Position numbers and translations under genes: made by a program
Notes under the pieces: model-generated
Seen by the model: the letters and a program-made list of their open reading frames with translations, nothing else
Database searches by the model: none
What the model was told of the DNA's origin: nothing
Source of the DNA: Trichostrongylus colubriformis
Lineage: Eukaryota > Nematoda > Chromadorea > Rhabditida > Trichostrongylidae
NCBI GenBank assembly: GCA_963978905.1
Contig: OZ022258.1
Location: forward strand, 43,570,591-43,634,590
Length of the DNA stretch: 64,000 bases
Direction: 5' to 3'
In this document: positions 1 to 11,541 of the stretch, piece by piece
Position numbering within the stretch: position 1 is the stretch's first letter
Layout: every line of letters begins with the position of its first letter

Positions 1-1149
1 TCGCGCTGAGGTGACTTGGATGACATCCTGCACAGAATGACATCCTCTAAGGTTCGAGAGCACGTAAAGGTCACCATGCGATAACTAAATGCAACACTCA
101 CTTTATCCATACGACCATTAGCTGGTTGCTAAGGGGTCATGCCTCTCATAAACTGTAAGCAGTTTGCTTGCCTCACCAATCTAATGAGCCAAATGGCAAG
201 GAACTTCGCAGTGCAGATTCCAACTTCTTTCTGTGTTAACGTCGACATCGATATTAATTTAAGGCTTACTCTCTTATGCAAACAAGGTTGTTAGTTGGAA
301 TATGTATTGATGGCCTGAGGTTTTGACCAGATCGTCTTTCTCATTAGGCCCAGTCCAACGCCGCAAGAGCGGAACAATATCACTCCGAGTTGGATAATGT
401 TAGTGAATTCCTGCACTGCTTTCCTTGGAAGATCTGCGAGAGTATGATAAGAGATAAGAGCTGGGCAGTTTATATTAGCCATAAAAATGACTACTATTGG
501 GAAAGTAGTGTAGAATCGTCCCTTCTTGCGACAGTAGCTGGATTTCATGTTCGAGCCATTTGCACTCGATTTCCTTGTGATAGCCACTATTAGAGATGCA
601 CCAGGTGCTTGTGCTAAACAACTGCAGAAACCGGCTAACAAAAGCCTGCGTTTTTTTTTTGCAGAAGAGTAGCTGATCTGCTTGGCAACGTCATTATGTA
701 TTCGAGCATGTTGCAAAGATAAGGCAAGTAAATAAAAAAAGGGCTGAGCTGCGATGTTCCGCTCCATCCTACACGATCCCTCAACCCTGCATGTTCAAAC
801 CATCACTTAATCAGGATTGTAAGCATTACAAAGAAAGCGAGATGTTCGGCTATGTAGCTGCACTGAAATCCTATATTCATAAGTTTGCCAAATTGTGCCT
901 TGTGAAGTTCTGAGCAAAACGCATCGAATAACTACATATGTATGTATCTACTTAAAACAGTAAATAGTAGGTTACAGTGATAATTATATGCTCTATATGT
1001 AACTGAAACATTGAAGTAATAGTCTCGGAAAAAGTAGAAGGTATCGCAAGGCTACCACCTATTAGTAGTTCTTTGAACGTTGGAAGTTTCGAAATATGAT
1101 ACAGTTTGAGGGCATATTGTGTACCATTCAGCTACAGAGCTACTTTTTT
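1..1149. other. Unassigned stretch before duplication copy A
   Basis: No gene could be supported here. A 158-codon open frame runs on the minus strand from 767 to 291. It contains a hydrophobic segment, but I do not recognise it and see no convincing splice signals around it. A T-run followed by gcag near 650-662 resembles a plus-strand acceptor, but all frames after it close quickly. I see no counterpart upstream of copy B. Confidence 0.3.
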
Positions 1150-1271
1150 ATATGAATTACCGGCAGATGAAGCCGTTTGTAATCGGCAGCTTCTCATTGC
1201 TGAATTACTACCGATCTTCTACAAACCTACAGCTGCTCTTTTCACACTTCTCTTGCTCTCCTATCGTATGC

Positions 1272-1893
1272 CATCGGGAAACCACTCTCTCATAACAACC
1301 TTACCACGGTTATTTATTTCTTCTCATTGGAAGTTTAAAATTCACGGAATAATCCGGCTGTCATACATTGACTGGAAAAAGTAAGTGGTGATACAGTTTC
1401 AGTGAAATATATGGAGAAAAATTGCTCCCGATACTTATGCACAGGGGAGTTCTCGATCTTTCTTCTCATTAATATATTCATTGATATGGCCATAACTCCC
1501 ACGTCACCTAATCAGCCCTTTGATACAGGGATTCAGAAACGTTCTTTATTATCATTAACAATCATTAAAAATGTACTGTCTTCCTAACATTTATCCAACC
1601 GAGAGATCACTCTCCCACATAACAACTTCACCACGGTTGTTTATTGTTTTCCATGGATAGTTTGGAATTCACGGAAAAAAACGGTGCCTTACGTTGCCTG
1701 GGAAAATAAGTGATGTTACAGTTCCAGTGATAGTACAAAGGGAAGTTCTGGAAGTTCTCGGTCCTTCTTCTTATTAATATGATTCACTGAATATAGCCAT
1801 CCGTCTCAAGTCACCTAATTAGCCCATTGATACGCAACTTAAGGGAGGGACTTTTTTATACAATCATTTAAAATGTATTGACTTTCTAACATT
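1272..1893 (+). repeat. Local tandem duplication present only in copy A
   Basis: Two diverged units of about 300-325 bases (roughly 1272-1597 and 1598-1893) share several landmarks. These include the motif TTTATT-TTCCATTGGAAGTTT-like, a following ATTCACGGAA, the phrase TCACCTAATCAGCCC-like, and an ATCATTAAAAATGTA-like stretch. Copy B has a single unit near 18040-18170, so the extra unit was gained in A or lost in B. Confidence 0.6.
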
Positions 1894-2811
1894 AACTATT
1901 TCGTCAACATTCTCACCGTAGGAAAGGTCAGTTGGCTAATCCCTCGTTTCTCCTACCCCTAGAGCTTTCACCTTCTTGCCGCTAGAGTTCCGTTGCTGTG
2001 GCTGAATCGTCGAGCTTGAACCAATTCCATGCAGCTTACATTAGCACGACGTGGTCTAATGCGACATTGACCATTTCGACCACTTAGATTCGTCCTTCCC
2101 AGTTTTCGCTGAATCTCTACTGGTAACAAGATCACTTTTCGCTATCACGGCATATCATACACTGATATAATAAACAATCTATGCTTCATAGCTCGCCTGA
2201 ACTCCTACTGGTTCCTGTTCGCATCAAGGGGATAGAGAGTTTCTGAGAAAGTCGAATGTTAGCAAGGAACTTGGCTGCATCGGTAGATCCGTCTTGAATT
2301 GTCAAGTCTCAAAAATACGCTATCCAATACTCTTGAAATCTCAAGAAAAGAGATATTCATGATGTTTTCGCTCTAGGCCCCACCTATCAATAATCACCAC
2401 ACTACACGCTCCCTCCTCCCACTGCTCTCGATCTCGGGAAATGCGCGCTCCTCTCTCATTTGTCAGGTTGGCACTATAATTGGGAAGCGTGGAAAAGATA
2501 CCGCAATAATCGTCACGCTTTGAAGGAAACAGGGAAATATAAGCCGTGGAAGGGCGTGCCGATCCACCAATGAGCTGTGCGCTGTCACTGGTGTGGTGGC
2601 CGCATATTACTAGCATGACCACAATTCGCTTTCTTGGAATCCTAGGTATTTGCCATAGTTTCTTAAGAATGATTGAGGGAAAAATTTTTCAGCCACAATT
2701 TTCAACGAATAGTGCTTGTTGGATTTTGATTCCAGGATTTTATGAATCCATTATCTCAACTTTCCAAAGATGTTGGAATATTCGAGTATATGATACTCCT
2801 GCAAGCCTTCG

Positions 2812-2844
2812 ATTTTCGTCTTTCAGCCCTTTACAACCGGACTT
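2812..2844 (+). promoter_or_regulatory. Candidate spliced-leader acceptor of gene A
   Basis: The sequence TCGTCTTTCAG ends at 2826, 18 bases before the start codon at 2845. Copy B has ATTTTTCAG ending at 20349, also 18 bases before its ATG. A conserved TTTCAG so close to the start, with no obvious upstream coding exon, is typical of nematode trans-splice sites. A conventional acceptor from a non-coding 5' exon is the alternative. Confidence 0.5.
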
Positions 2845-5800
2845 ATGAACGAATCTCCTGGACAAGACATCCTTCTGCGTCTAGGGAATTCAAGTGAGGA
2901 AGCGCTAACCGACACGACTGATATTCATAGTTCGTCATCGATTATTGTCGGCGTCGCCTATATAACACTATCCTTGGTGCTGCTTTCAGTTTATGTATCA
3001 TTCAACGCGGTGAGTACATCATTCTCAATCCGGTAGACTTACACGGATCTGCTGCATCTTGTGGTGTGGCTTCGAGCTATTCCTACTTTTCCTACTATTC
3101 CTGGTTATCCACCAAATTTGCACCATTTTTCCATTTGGTTCCCATGCCTCAACAATGCGTTTTCTAGCCTTGGAAATGGATTACGGCTGTCCATGTAAGG
3201 TTGAGGCTGCACACTTCACTCCCTAATAGACATCGTTTCAGGTTTTGATGAGGGATAGCGAATTCAGGACTTTACAAGCGCATCGACTAATGCTCCTTAT
3301 TGGTATCCTTGACTGCATTCAATTACTGGGCCATGTTTTTGGAGGTGTTGCTACTATGTGGAAGAAGATCAATTATGACACACCGTATCTATGTCAAGTG
3401 AGGTTGTTTCAGCATAAAAAACCTCGTTGCTCCATTTAGCTCCCCTACAATCTTTTGCACAAGGCAAAGAATCCATCCAATAGAAGCTCTATCCATGTGC
3501 TGTGGGTGGTTGATAGCTGAGAGAGTGCCCACCCTACGTATTCGACAACTTTGCCAGTTGTTAATAAAATACCTGAATTTCCTTGTTTTCAGTTTATCGG
3601 TGGCACAATGAATGCAGCTTGGGTTGGTCTGTTTCCGCTTTCGCTACTGATAGCTGTTCAAAGATTTCTCATAGTGAGAGGGAAAGTGAAAGCGGATGGG
3701 AAGTTTTCACTCGAAATGAAGGTACGATGTGAACTTCCTCAGATCTTCACATAAGAACGGCCGAAAAAGAGTGATACGCAACCATCACTCTCTTCACAAG
3801 GTTAGTGGAGGGACAACTAAAACTGAAAGCGGAGAGCTGAGTGATGCAACAGTGGAGAAAAACGAAAGGAAATGACCCAAAAACAATTGAGACGTGTAGT
3901 GTTCCCCTTGATAAAGCATGTATCTGCACACGCCATATCACGAAATATCGATCAGAATCACGCGGATCTGTGATACATGGCAGTAATATGCAGTTGGATA
4001 TCGCGCTTATTTGTGGGGAAGCTTGCACATCACGTGTTTCTTGCACACCAGGAGGCCTTGTTATGTTATCTAGAGCGCATGTTTTCCTGCGAATCGTGCT
4101 GCACATAGTCTCCATTGTACTTTTTCAAGAGCGTACTTCGCCTTCCTACACACATAAATTTACGACAATGCTGAATATAGTACCTTGCGAATGAAATCTT
4201 GCAAAACTTAGCGTATAAGTGAAAACTGTGCCTTGCCTTGGCAAAAATTCTTGATCCGCGTGAAATAGACGGACCCACACCTAGTTTAAAAGGTTGCATG
4301 CTGAAGCTGGTCCTAGAAGTAAGCTGATCCGGCGTGGATCACGGAACAAAGTGCTGTATTTAAACGCACCTCCAACACTCTTTTTCAGGTGATTATTTTA
4401 GTTTGCTTTGCCTACTGCACTGGATTTTGGATATGTATGCTTTGTCTGGGAAAATTCATTTACTCTCCAGATAGGTTTGTTGATAGCTCTTACTGCTACT
4501 TCAATACCATTTTTTTCTAGTGAGGCCTCATGGCAGCTAAGCTAATTGCAAAATTCGAAAAAGGCTTTGTCGTGTTATATCGAGGACAGCATTTGCAAAA
4601 ACTCTCATAAGCTCACATATGTTATTTTGCTGACGCTTAAAGTAGCTGGCGTAATATGTGTTGGAAGAACGCAATGTATGGCCGTCGTCAGAATTCGCAA
4701 TATTGCCGAGTAGCACTCTTGCATGCGATACTACGACCTTGAGGATGTGCAAAGCCGTAACGTCGTGTGCGGAGCCGCGACACCAAAAATTGCAAAATCA
4801 CAGAATCGCAAAATTCTGACGGCAGCCTATTGCAGACAAGTACTGTATTCCACCATATGCAACTGCTCGTGATGCAACGGCTTCATTCCTACACCAAACC
4901 ACGCCAGTGGGATTTTTCATGTAAAGGAAAGTAGGAAGCATCTATCCCGGAGTCTCTTAGCCTAGCGCTTGGGCAGAAATTAGTGTACCACAAAATGAAT
5001 CGGCTTTTCCTGCCATATCAAATTCAAGAAATCCATGTCTTGATGAAGGAGATATCGCATTCGAATACATGGAAAACTATTTCCTATGAACACCGGATGT
5101 AAGCGAAGAATGTTTGCCGTTGCACGAAGTGTATTTAGTGCAATACCGTAGTTGCGATGCAATACGCAGTGCCCGTTCCAAGTCAATGTGATTTCTAGAG
5201 TATTTATTAAAGGTATAGACCATATAGTGCCAAGTGCGGCCACTTCCACTAGCGTGGCCCGGTAATGAACTTCGATCCAATACCGACTCTGTCAACAGAG
5301 CTTCCTATCTGTCTCCTCTGGAAAGCGCGGTGATTTATTATTGGCTGGTCTCGTGAGTCAGTGTGTACACCATAGCACATGTAAAGCCTGACATGGTTCC
5401 TAAAATTATAATGTTTTTTTCAGTTTTTCATGGTCATATGGCGATGATGGTGGCAGCAAGATACTATCGGATTTTGAATTTATTATTTCCATGTCATGTA
5501 TAGCGGTGACCTTCATTGTATATACAGCCATTTCCATATCGCTGTATAAGGTGATTTTGTAATCAGAATGGACTAGATGAATTTGTGCAGGCAGCGTAGA
5601 CAAGTAAAGTCTACGTTGTCTGCACGAGATATATTCAGCTGTCAAGTGAAAATTACTTACGATTGGTATTGTCAAAGCCAGTTGCTGAAAAAAGTAGTGT
5701 TCTCGTGGTTGTCGATTTAAAGGCATATTCCGCGCTCGCTATGGGTGAAGTAACCAATTGACTGTCCACTGGTTGTCAGCGGTTGGGAGGCGGTCTGTCC

Positions 5801-8800
5801 ACGCCCCACTGCAGGCAATAGGGCGAGGAGAGACCGCCTTCGAACCGCCGACAACCAATGGAGGGTCAATTGGTTACTCCACCCATAGCGAGCGCGGAAT
5901 ATGCCTTTAAGCATCAGGAAGAATATCTATCCCTTCCAAGATAGCAGGAGCCCAATTGTTCAGGAATGGGTAATAGGTTTATTCATCAGAAGAGCCGGAT
6001 TCAATCAGAACTAACCGCTGAAAAATCCCCTATTCTTTTTGTCAAGACCGTACAGCGCGTGGCAGCCTCCTGTGTGTAAGCCATCGCAAGGAACTAGCAC
6101 TTCACTTGAAAGAGCATTGCTTTCACGTACCACAGATACTAATGGTTCCGATCAATACTCATTAATGCAGTGCGCGAGAGAACACGTCCGTCTGAGGCAA
6201 GAATCAGAGAAAAGATTCAGATCCCTTTCTCGGCTCTTCAATCTATTTATTTCATTTTTGTCGCCCGTCACCAAGCACTTCTTTCTGTTTTCGAGGAGAC
6301 ATCGAAATATGACTCCCGACCTTACACATTCCTTACTAGTTGCATTCCTCCCTGTACAGTCATTAAGACTCCTGTCAAGCGTAAGGTCCGGGCTTGTCAA
6401 AATGATTTGCTAGACATCATTGCGTATTAAAACCAGCTCCTTGACTAACGAATAATGTGCTATGATCTTATGTAGTGTATCCCTTGATTTCCAGAAAACA
6501 CGTGGCATGAAAAGGATGCGCCGGAGCGAAGTACAACTATTCCTGCAGGCCTCTGGGATGTTTCTTATTCTGACCAGTTTGATATCGCTTTGGCATTTCT
6601 ATTATCTAATACTTCCGGACACAGTATGGACAGTGTTTGCAATCAACGTTTACTGGATTCTATACTGCGGTCTGAATCCAATCATGTACATAATTTTTTC
6701 AGGGTGAGTAAGAATTTGTCGTTTATTTTGTCGTGCACTTATTCGTGGGATGAAAGCTGCTGCATGTTACTGATATAACTCAAAGAGCCAGTTTCGAGGA
6801 ATTTTAGCAGTGGGAAGTCATTTGATGCGATAACTTGGATATGTTGTGAGATAATTGTGTAAATAGTCCACATATAAGGTACATAGCAATGTAGTAATGC
6901 AAAAAAGGCTCGAAGCATGCTGATGGCGAAACGAGCCCATTTTGTACTACACCAGCGAGCGAGAGTCAGACATAATAGAATAACAAAATGTTTGGAAAGG
7001 AATGACTATCTCACGTATGGTCATGATGTATGGACTTTATACTTAAATCACTCATGATATAGCTAACCAAAACAGTTGAAATTTGTTTAGTGAAGCAAGA
7101 TTGTCAAATAAAGAAATGTTTTTAAACAATCACAGACCGGCAAACTACTAGCAATTTGCTTATGATACCAAAACGATCGATATAACGAATAAAAATCTAA
7201 TTTCTAGTTAATTTTAAATGGGATAGCGGTTCTATGAGTTGTTGAGCTATGCGTGCATCAGCTTTAGCTTTGCCTCCTGGTTATATTTGCAGCGCACGCC
7301 GCTCGCTGATAAGGGCTTACTGGCACAGTGGGCATGCAAAAACCTAAAAATTATCCTTTTGAAATGAGTTAAAGTTAAGAGAAAACAAGAAAGGCAGATC
7401 CGCCTTCTTCGTGCTTTTTCTTTTCGAAGCTTTCGGCATGTATTTCATATCGTAGGACATTTTTTTCTATTACTTCCCTATTTGAAGTTCACACTTTTAA
7501 AATTTTCAACTCTCCAAGTATCGAATATATTGCAATCAATGGATATTCTATATCACAAAAAAACATCGTCTGTCTGTCCGCTCTTCCGTCCGTCCTTCTG
7601 TCTGTTACGAAATTAGGCATACCATAAAAACAACCCGTGGTAATGGGAATGCTTCTTTTTCTTTGTCACGGAATCAGGCATACCATGAAAAACGCCTTGT
7701 GGAGATCAACAAGTTTAAAATGGGTAGGACATGGGATAAGAATTAAAGACCACACAAGGGCCACTTAGGCCTCACCCACGGCGGGCGGAGCGTGCACAGA
7801 AATGCTGTTTTCAGACCGAAAAGTGGTAATTGGTAGCAATGCCAACAGGACTCAGACGTGGAACGTGGAGCAAAGATGGATGAAGGTCAGATATGAGTTT
7901 CAAATGTTGTGAAAGAGGTCTAGGCACAGTGGGTACCAAGGCGTTCTTTAAAACAAAAACCCTTGACTTATTACAACGCAACCTGGAGTCCAGGAAAAAT
8001 CGTGGGAATGACCAGTGTCCATGCTGTCCATGCTATCTTGAACACACTTAAAATGAGCGGAGAGTGGCCCACAATGGGCGGAACGTGTTATCGGATGATG
8101 TTCAGTGCAAAGATAGCAATTTATTCCCAAAATAGTTTAGAGATCGAGAGAAAAATGGGCGTGGTCAATGGCGGCTCTAGAGGAAGGGAAGTTCCAACGG
8201 TGGGTGGAGCATTTGTGGCGGTGGTGAAGCTTAGACGTTGCATGAAATTAATCTGTAGAGATGGGTATAAGTTCGGCCTGGGTAGGCATGAGACAAGAGG
8301 TAAGAAGCATTCATGGACCAAGTTACTTTCCGCGCACGGTGGGTGGCGCTGGCACTGGAATGTTCCGTTTTCAGACGGAAAATTATTAAGGTTACAATAT
8401 GACCCAAACTTGGGATAATGTGATGTGGTAATGGGTACTGAACAAATTCATAGAGGAAAAGCAATTGCAATTGACCCACTGTGCCCATGATGTTACACAA
8501 TAGTAGTGCGCTAGCTCAACTTGCAAATAAACATAAGTAACAAAGTTGTTTTTTTTTTGGAAACAGCCTAAACTTTGACGAAGGACACAGAGTAAACCAG
8601 AAAAATTCAAAAGAAAATAAGATAAATATTTTTAAATCCTTATGACGTCAGGCAGCGTCTGCTGCGTCTATAAAAGACCGCGGTCGAAGGAAGGCTATGC
8701 ACATGTTAAAGTGAAAAGTTCTCCGAGAAACCATAATCGGTTTGATTGATCCCTGCGATTTGGGTGCCACGTTCAAGGCGTCACCATCCGAGGTCGGTTG

Positions 8801-9310
8801 AGATGGCAGTATTTCAAATGGCAAGGGGATAGGAGAGAGCGCTTTTCACTTCTTACGACTGCATGACCACCAAAAATCACAAATAGATTCCATAGCATCA
8901 ACGGGTGCCCACTAAGCTGCCCCACGAATAAAATGTTAGCGACGATGATGGGTACGAACGTAGGTGTCCTATATCTTGGTTTTCTGGTTACTGGGTCTTT
9001 CTTTTCTGGAATCAAAGTCTTTTAGCAGCATTACTTTTCGCAATCGGTCGACCAACTTGTCGCACCCAGTGCCTTGACGCCATTCAAGGACAATGGCAAC
9101 CATTCATGAGTTTCATAAATACAAGAAGAAAAATAATTTCAAATCCAAAATATTTGAGGAATGAGAAAGACGTTTCATTGGAAATTCTATGATCATGTTT
9201 CCAATCGTTTCAGGAGCATTAGAGTTTCATATCTGCGGCACATGGGTATACTATCGTCAAAGGCTCCAAGAACTGTTTCATTGGCTGTTACGACGATCTC
9301 ACGCCACTAG
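2845..9310 (+). CDS. Nematode seven-transmembrane chemoreceptor-like GPCR, gene A (Srt-like)
   Basis: I join seven exons: 2845-3009, 3242-3397, 3593-3721, 4389-4474, 5424-5550, 6495-6703 and 9214-9310, giving 969 bases and 322 codons plus stop. All have GT/AG borders and consistent phases (0, 0, 0, 2, 0, 2). The product has a short N-terminus with an NSS glycosylation site and seven hydrophobic segments. TM1 is in exon 1, TM2 in exon 2, and TM3 in exon 3, ending in AVQRFLIV where many receptors have DRY. TM4 is in exon 4, TM5 in exon 5, and TM6-TM7 in exon 6, ending in GLNPIMYIIF. The basic tail in exon 7 begins SIRVSYLRHMG. Length and topology fit a serpentine chemosensory receptor. The loop between TM4 and TM5 has no obvious Cys. 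I infer the Srt-like family from the HRLMLLIGILDC and WVGLFPLS patterns; Srx is an alternative. Exon 7 is inferred from phase and from conservation with copy B. See the separate entry for a possible extra exon in intron 5. Confidence 0.8.
4664..4835. repeat. Palindromic MITE in intron 4, older than the duplication
   Basis: Imperfect inverted arms begin GTATGGCCGTCGTCAGA and return as TCTGAC-GGC, with an internal GCGGxxxCGCGACACC-like core. The same element sits at the matching place in copy B (25320-25500), where the arms are better preserved. It was therefore present before the duplication. Confidence 0.55.
5717..5910. repeat. TTAA-flanked palindromic MITE (194 bp) in intron 5 of copy A
   Basis: The element starts TTAAAGGCATATTCCGCGC and ends in its inverse, GCGCGGAATATGCCTTTAA. 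Nearly the whole element folds into a hairpin with small mismatches. Copy B has the empty site near 26415-26425, where the four bases are CCGA rather than TTAA. The terminal motif TTAAAGGCA is shared with MITEs at 22113, 27527, 36831 and 40259. The TTAA target and palindromic form resemble piggyBac-type or PALTTAA-like elements. Confidence 0.8.
6066..6185 (+). CDS. Conserved reading frame in intron 5 of gene A, possible extra exon
   Basis: The frame reads PPVCKP at its start and contains SRTTDTNGSDQYSLMQC. Copy B has the matching frame at 29063-29182, also 120 bases, reading TPVCKP and SRTTDTHGSNRYSLMQC. Many differences between copies are synonymous third-position changes (for example CGT/CGA, TTA/TTG, CAG/CAA, GCG/GCA), and a downstream 6-base length difference keeps the frame, so this looks coding. 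An acceptor CAG precedes both in phase 0. The donor is uncertain: GTCCGT at 6186 or GTCACC at 6267 would both keep phase 0, and neither is a strong site. If real, it would extend the third intracellular loop by 40 or 67 residues. It could be alternatively spliced. Confidence 0.45.
6704..9213 (+). other. Long last intron of gene A with repeats
   Basis: The intron is bounded by GTGAGT at 6704 and TTTCAG at 9213. It holds a short inverted pair around AAAAGGCTCG and CGAGCCCATTTT (6903-6950), a polypyrimidine-rich GTCTGTCTGTCC block near 7560-7610, and several diverged copies of a unit with CACGG(T/C)GGG and TTTTCAGAC (near 7775, 8190 and 8330). Copy B has one such unit (30690-30775), so A expanded locally. 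Open frames in this stretch look accidental. Confidence 0.5.
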
Positions 9311-10321
9311 AATCTCCGAATTTGCTGTCATTCGAAGCGATGACATAGGGCTATGTGTGAATTAACTGGTTTTCCAGCTTATCCTCAGGCATTCACAATT
9401 CTACTTCAAGACATATCTCGCAGTGACGTGACCAGATGACTTACATTCTGTGAGCTAGATCCTTAAGCGATAGTCAAGCTTGAACCTTTTTGCGCTAAGA
9501 TTGTGCGCTACTGCGGCATTACACCCTCTCGCACTCAAATTAGCCCTCCTGGCTTGAGCATGTGGTCATCCAATTCAAAAGAGCGTGGTCAGCGTGATTC
9601 GAGTTGATGTAGCGGTGATGGCTCATCATGGTGGACGCAAAATGATGGTACTTGCTAATGGACCTGAGATTCTACGGCTTCAAAAAGGTATATCGAATAA
9701 TCTATAACTAGAAGATCAATGCACGTGTGATAATGATATACAATGTCATAAATATCTTTGCGTTGGAAATCTAAAATCACGCGAAAGCAAGTCGATGGAG
9801 GCAGTAACACGAGTGGACCAAATTTTTCTCAAAAAACACTACCCGTCCCTCACAAGGGGACCTGGTACGACCCATCCTTTCGTCGTTTTCCGTTATTTCT
9901 GTTATTCTCTACTACAGAGACGCTGCGATTCATCAAGTAAATTAGAAGCCTAGGGAGAAAAAACTGAGACCAAACTCGTGACAAAATGAAAAAACAAGAC
10001 TCTATGGTGAGAATCTAACAAAATTCAATATTCAAACCGAAACGGAAGGGTCTTCCACCATGGCTCCTGTGCTAATCTTTTGGTTACAGAGGAAAGGAAT
10101 AGAAAATCCTACAGGTAATGTGATGGGAGCGAAGGATGAAAAAAAGACTGATCAAAAAACTAAAACTCAAGCAGATGCTAGGTAGTGCGCTCCATCACGG
10201 CTGATAAAGCGCTCCACTCCGATTGGCGGCAATGGCAGTGGAGCGCGTTGTCTTCTCTGCATTTTTAGATTCTGAAATACTTCTGAAATATTTCCTTTAA
10301 CTTTACTCAAAGTCAATTTTT
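9311..10321 (+). other. Downstream tail of copy A
   Basis: No gene is supported. The stretch aligns in blocks with copy B downstream sequence (31730-31900 and 33380-34245). The matching B region is split by the long-TIR element and a foldback. A small GC-rich inverted pair (AGTGCGCTCC and its inverse) lies near 10185-10245. No AATAAA follows the stop at 9310 as it does in copy B. Confidence 0.5.
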
Positions 10322-10374
10322 CGAGAATTCGCGGAACCTCAGATACCAACGCGATAGATGCCAAGGATTCAATC

Positions 10375-11160
10375 GTGGCAGAAAAGGTACTACTCCGCGA
10401 TCACTATTTGGGACTAACCGAAAAACAGTGCAAGTCATTTGCACATCTTCAGTTGACAACGAGCGAGGGAATTCGCAGATGCCGAGGTCGGCTCGCAAAT
10501 GCGCACTTAGGTTATAATGCAAAGAATCCCATTCTACTGATTCCGAACCACGCTTTCACGAAAATAATCGTAATGAACATACACAAGAAATGCGGACACC
10601 AGGGGGTCACTGGTACACCAGCGGAATTACAAACAAAGTATCGGATTCCCGAAGGTAGACAAATCGTGAAGAATTTTACGTGGATGTATAAACTGTAAAA
10701 CGTGCAAGGCTCTCCTTATCAATATCCCGTAGCACCTGCTTTGCCGTCAGAACGAGTAAATTTTTCACGTCCATTCGGAAATGTAGGACACGACTACGGG
10801 GGTCCGATCCTGGTAAAAACGGAAGAAAACCAACATTAAAAACGATGGGTATGCTTATTTACTTGCACGGCCAGTCGTGCTATCCATCTCGAAATCGTGC
10901 AAAATCTCTCGGCTCTAAAATTTGTGAATACATTTAGACGTTTTGTCGCACTTAGAGGGGCTCCACGTACAATGATATCGGACAATGCTACCAAATTTAC
11001 CGCAGAAAAAGATCTCCCCAATAGCCTATTCGAGGAAATTGAGTCTTCGGACGAATTTTCTAATTTTAATTCACAAAACGGCACTAGACTTTTTACACCC
11101 ACATGCAAAAATTTCATCGTAGAAATTCGATTAGTGATTGTAACGGCACCCTCCAACCTT
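10375..11160 (+). pseudogene. BEL/Pao integrase remnant
   Basis: The first part (10375-10698) is a zinc-binding H2C2-type region: NIHKKCGHQG, then a YRIPEGRQIV stretch. The CKTC pair follows only after a one-base frameshift near 10690. The core domain follows in shifted frames: a HDYGGPI-like first catalytic Asp near 10790, a SRAIHLE-like stretch, then VALRGAPRTMISDNATKF with the second Asp (10940-10995). The third catalytic Glu is not clear. At least two frame breaks rule out function. Confidence 0.75.
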
Positions 11161-11271
11161 TAAACGAGACAAAGGAATCGTTCGCGAAATTTTGGCAGCT
11201 TTGGTCGAACATATACCTCACAACGTTGCAAAATTTCCATATCGAAAGAGATCGTAAGCGATCAAGAAAAA

Positions 11272-11541
11272 TTGAGCCAACTTGTGGGCTCGGTCTTACC
11301 CTCACAAGACGAAAATTCTCCTCGTACTCGGTGGAAAATGGGCATAATCCAAGAATTGTGCAATTACGCAATTATGCAAGTACGAACCGTAAACGTGCGT
11401 ACTCCTGATGGAAGAATAGTCAGGAGATCCATCAATATGCTGATTCATCTGGATTTATCGACCACGGAAGAAAACGTTTCGATTATGCTGAATGCGCGGA
11501 CATTATGTCCTATCACCCAACGAAAAAACTCTGGAACATAA
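11272..11541 (+). pseudogene. BEL/Pao C-terminal domain (DUF5641-like) remnant
   Basis: The motifs TRWKMGIIQEL and VRTPDGRIVRRSINMLI match the small domain that ends many BEL/Pao polyproteins, where R-W-x-G and R-P-I-N-x-L-x-P-L-E are typical. Some consensus residues are altered. It lies just after the integrase remnant in the expected order. Confidence 0.7.

Larger units (their letters stand above)
1150..10321 (+). repeat. Segmental duplication, copy A
   Basis: This block is colinear with 17934-34250 in the same orientation. Matching landmarks are the upstream region (1170-1400 with 17940-18140), the chemoreceptor exons and introns, the intron 4 palindromic MITE, the block around 9580-9800 (with 33380-33600), and the tail at 10290-10320 (with 34215-34245). 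Homology stops abruptly near 10321, where the BEL/Pao-like sequence begins, so retroelement insertion probably truncates the copy there. Exonic similarity is clearly higher than intronic similarity, as expected if the coding parts were under selection after duplication. Confidence 0.85.

Noticed and set aside
2341..2848. Open frames on both strands upstream of gene A
   Set aside because: The matching copy B region has frameshifts relative to them; conservation is as in non-coding flank, and the region lies just upstream of the trans-splice site.
7963..8418. 151-codon open frame in the last intron of gene A
   Set aside because: It overlaps several opposite-strand frames, consists of locally repeated GGTGGG units and has no counterpart in copy B.
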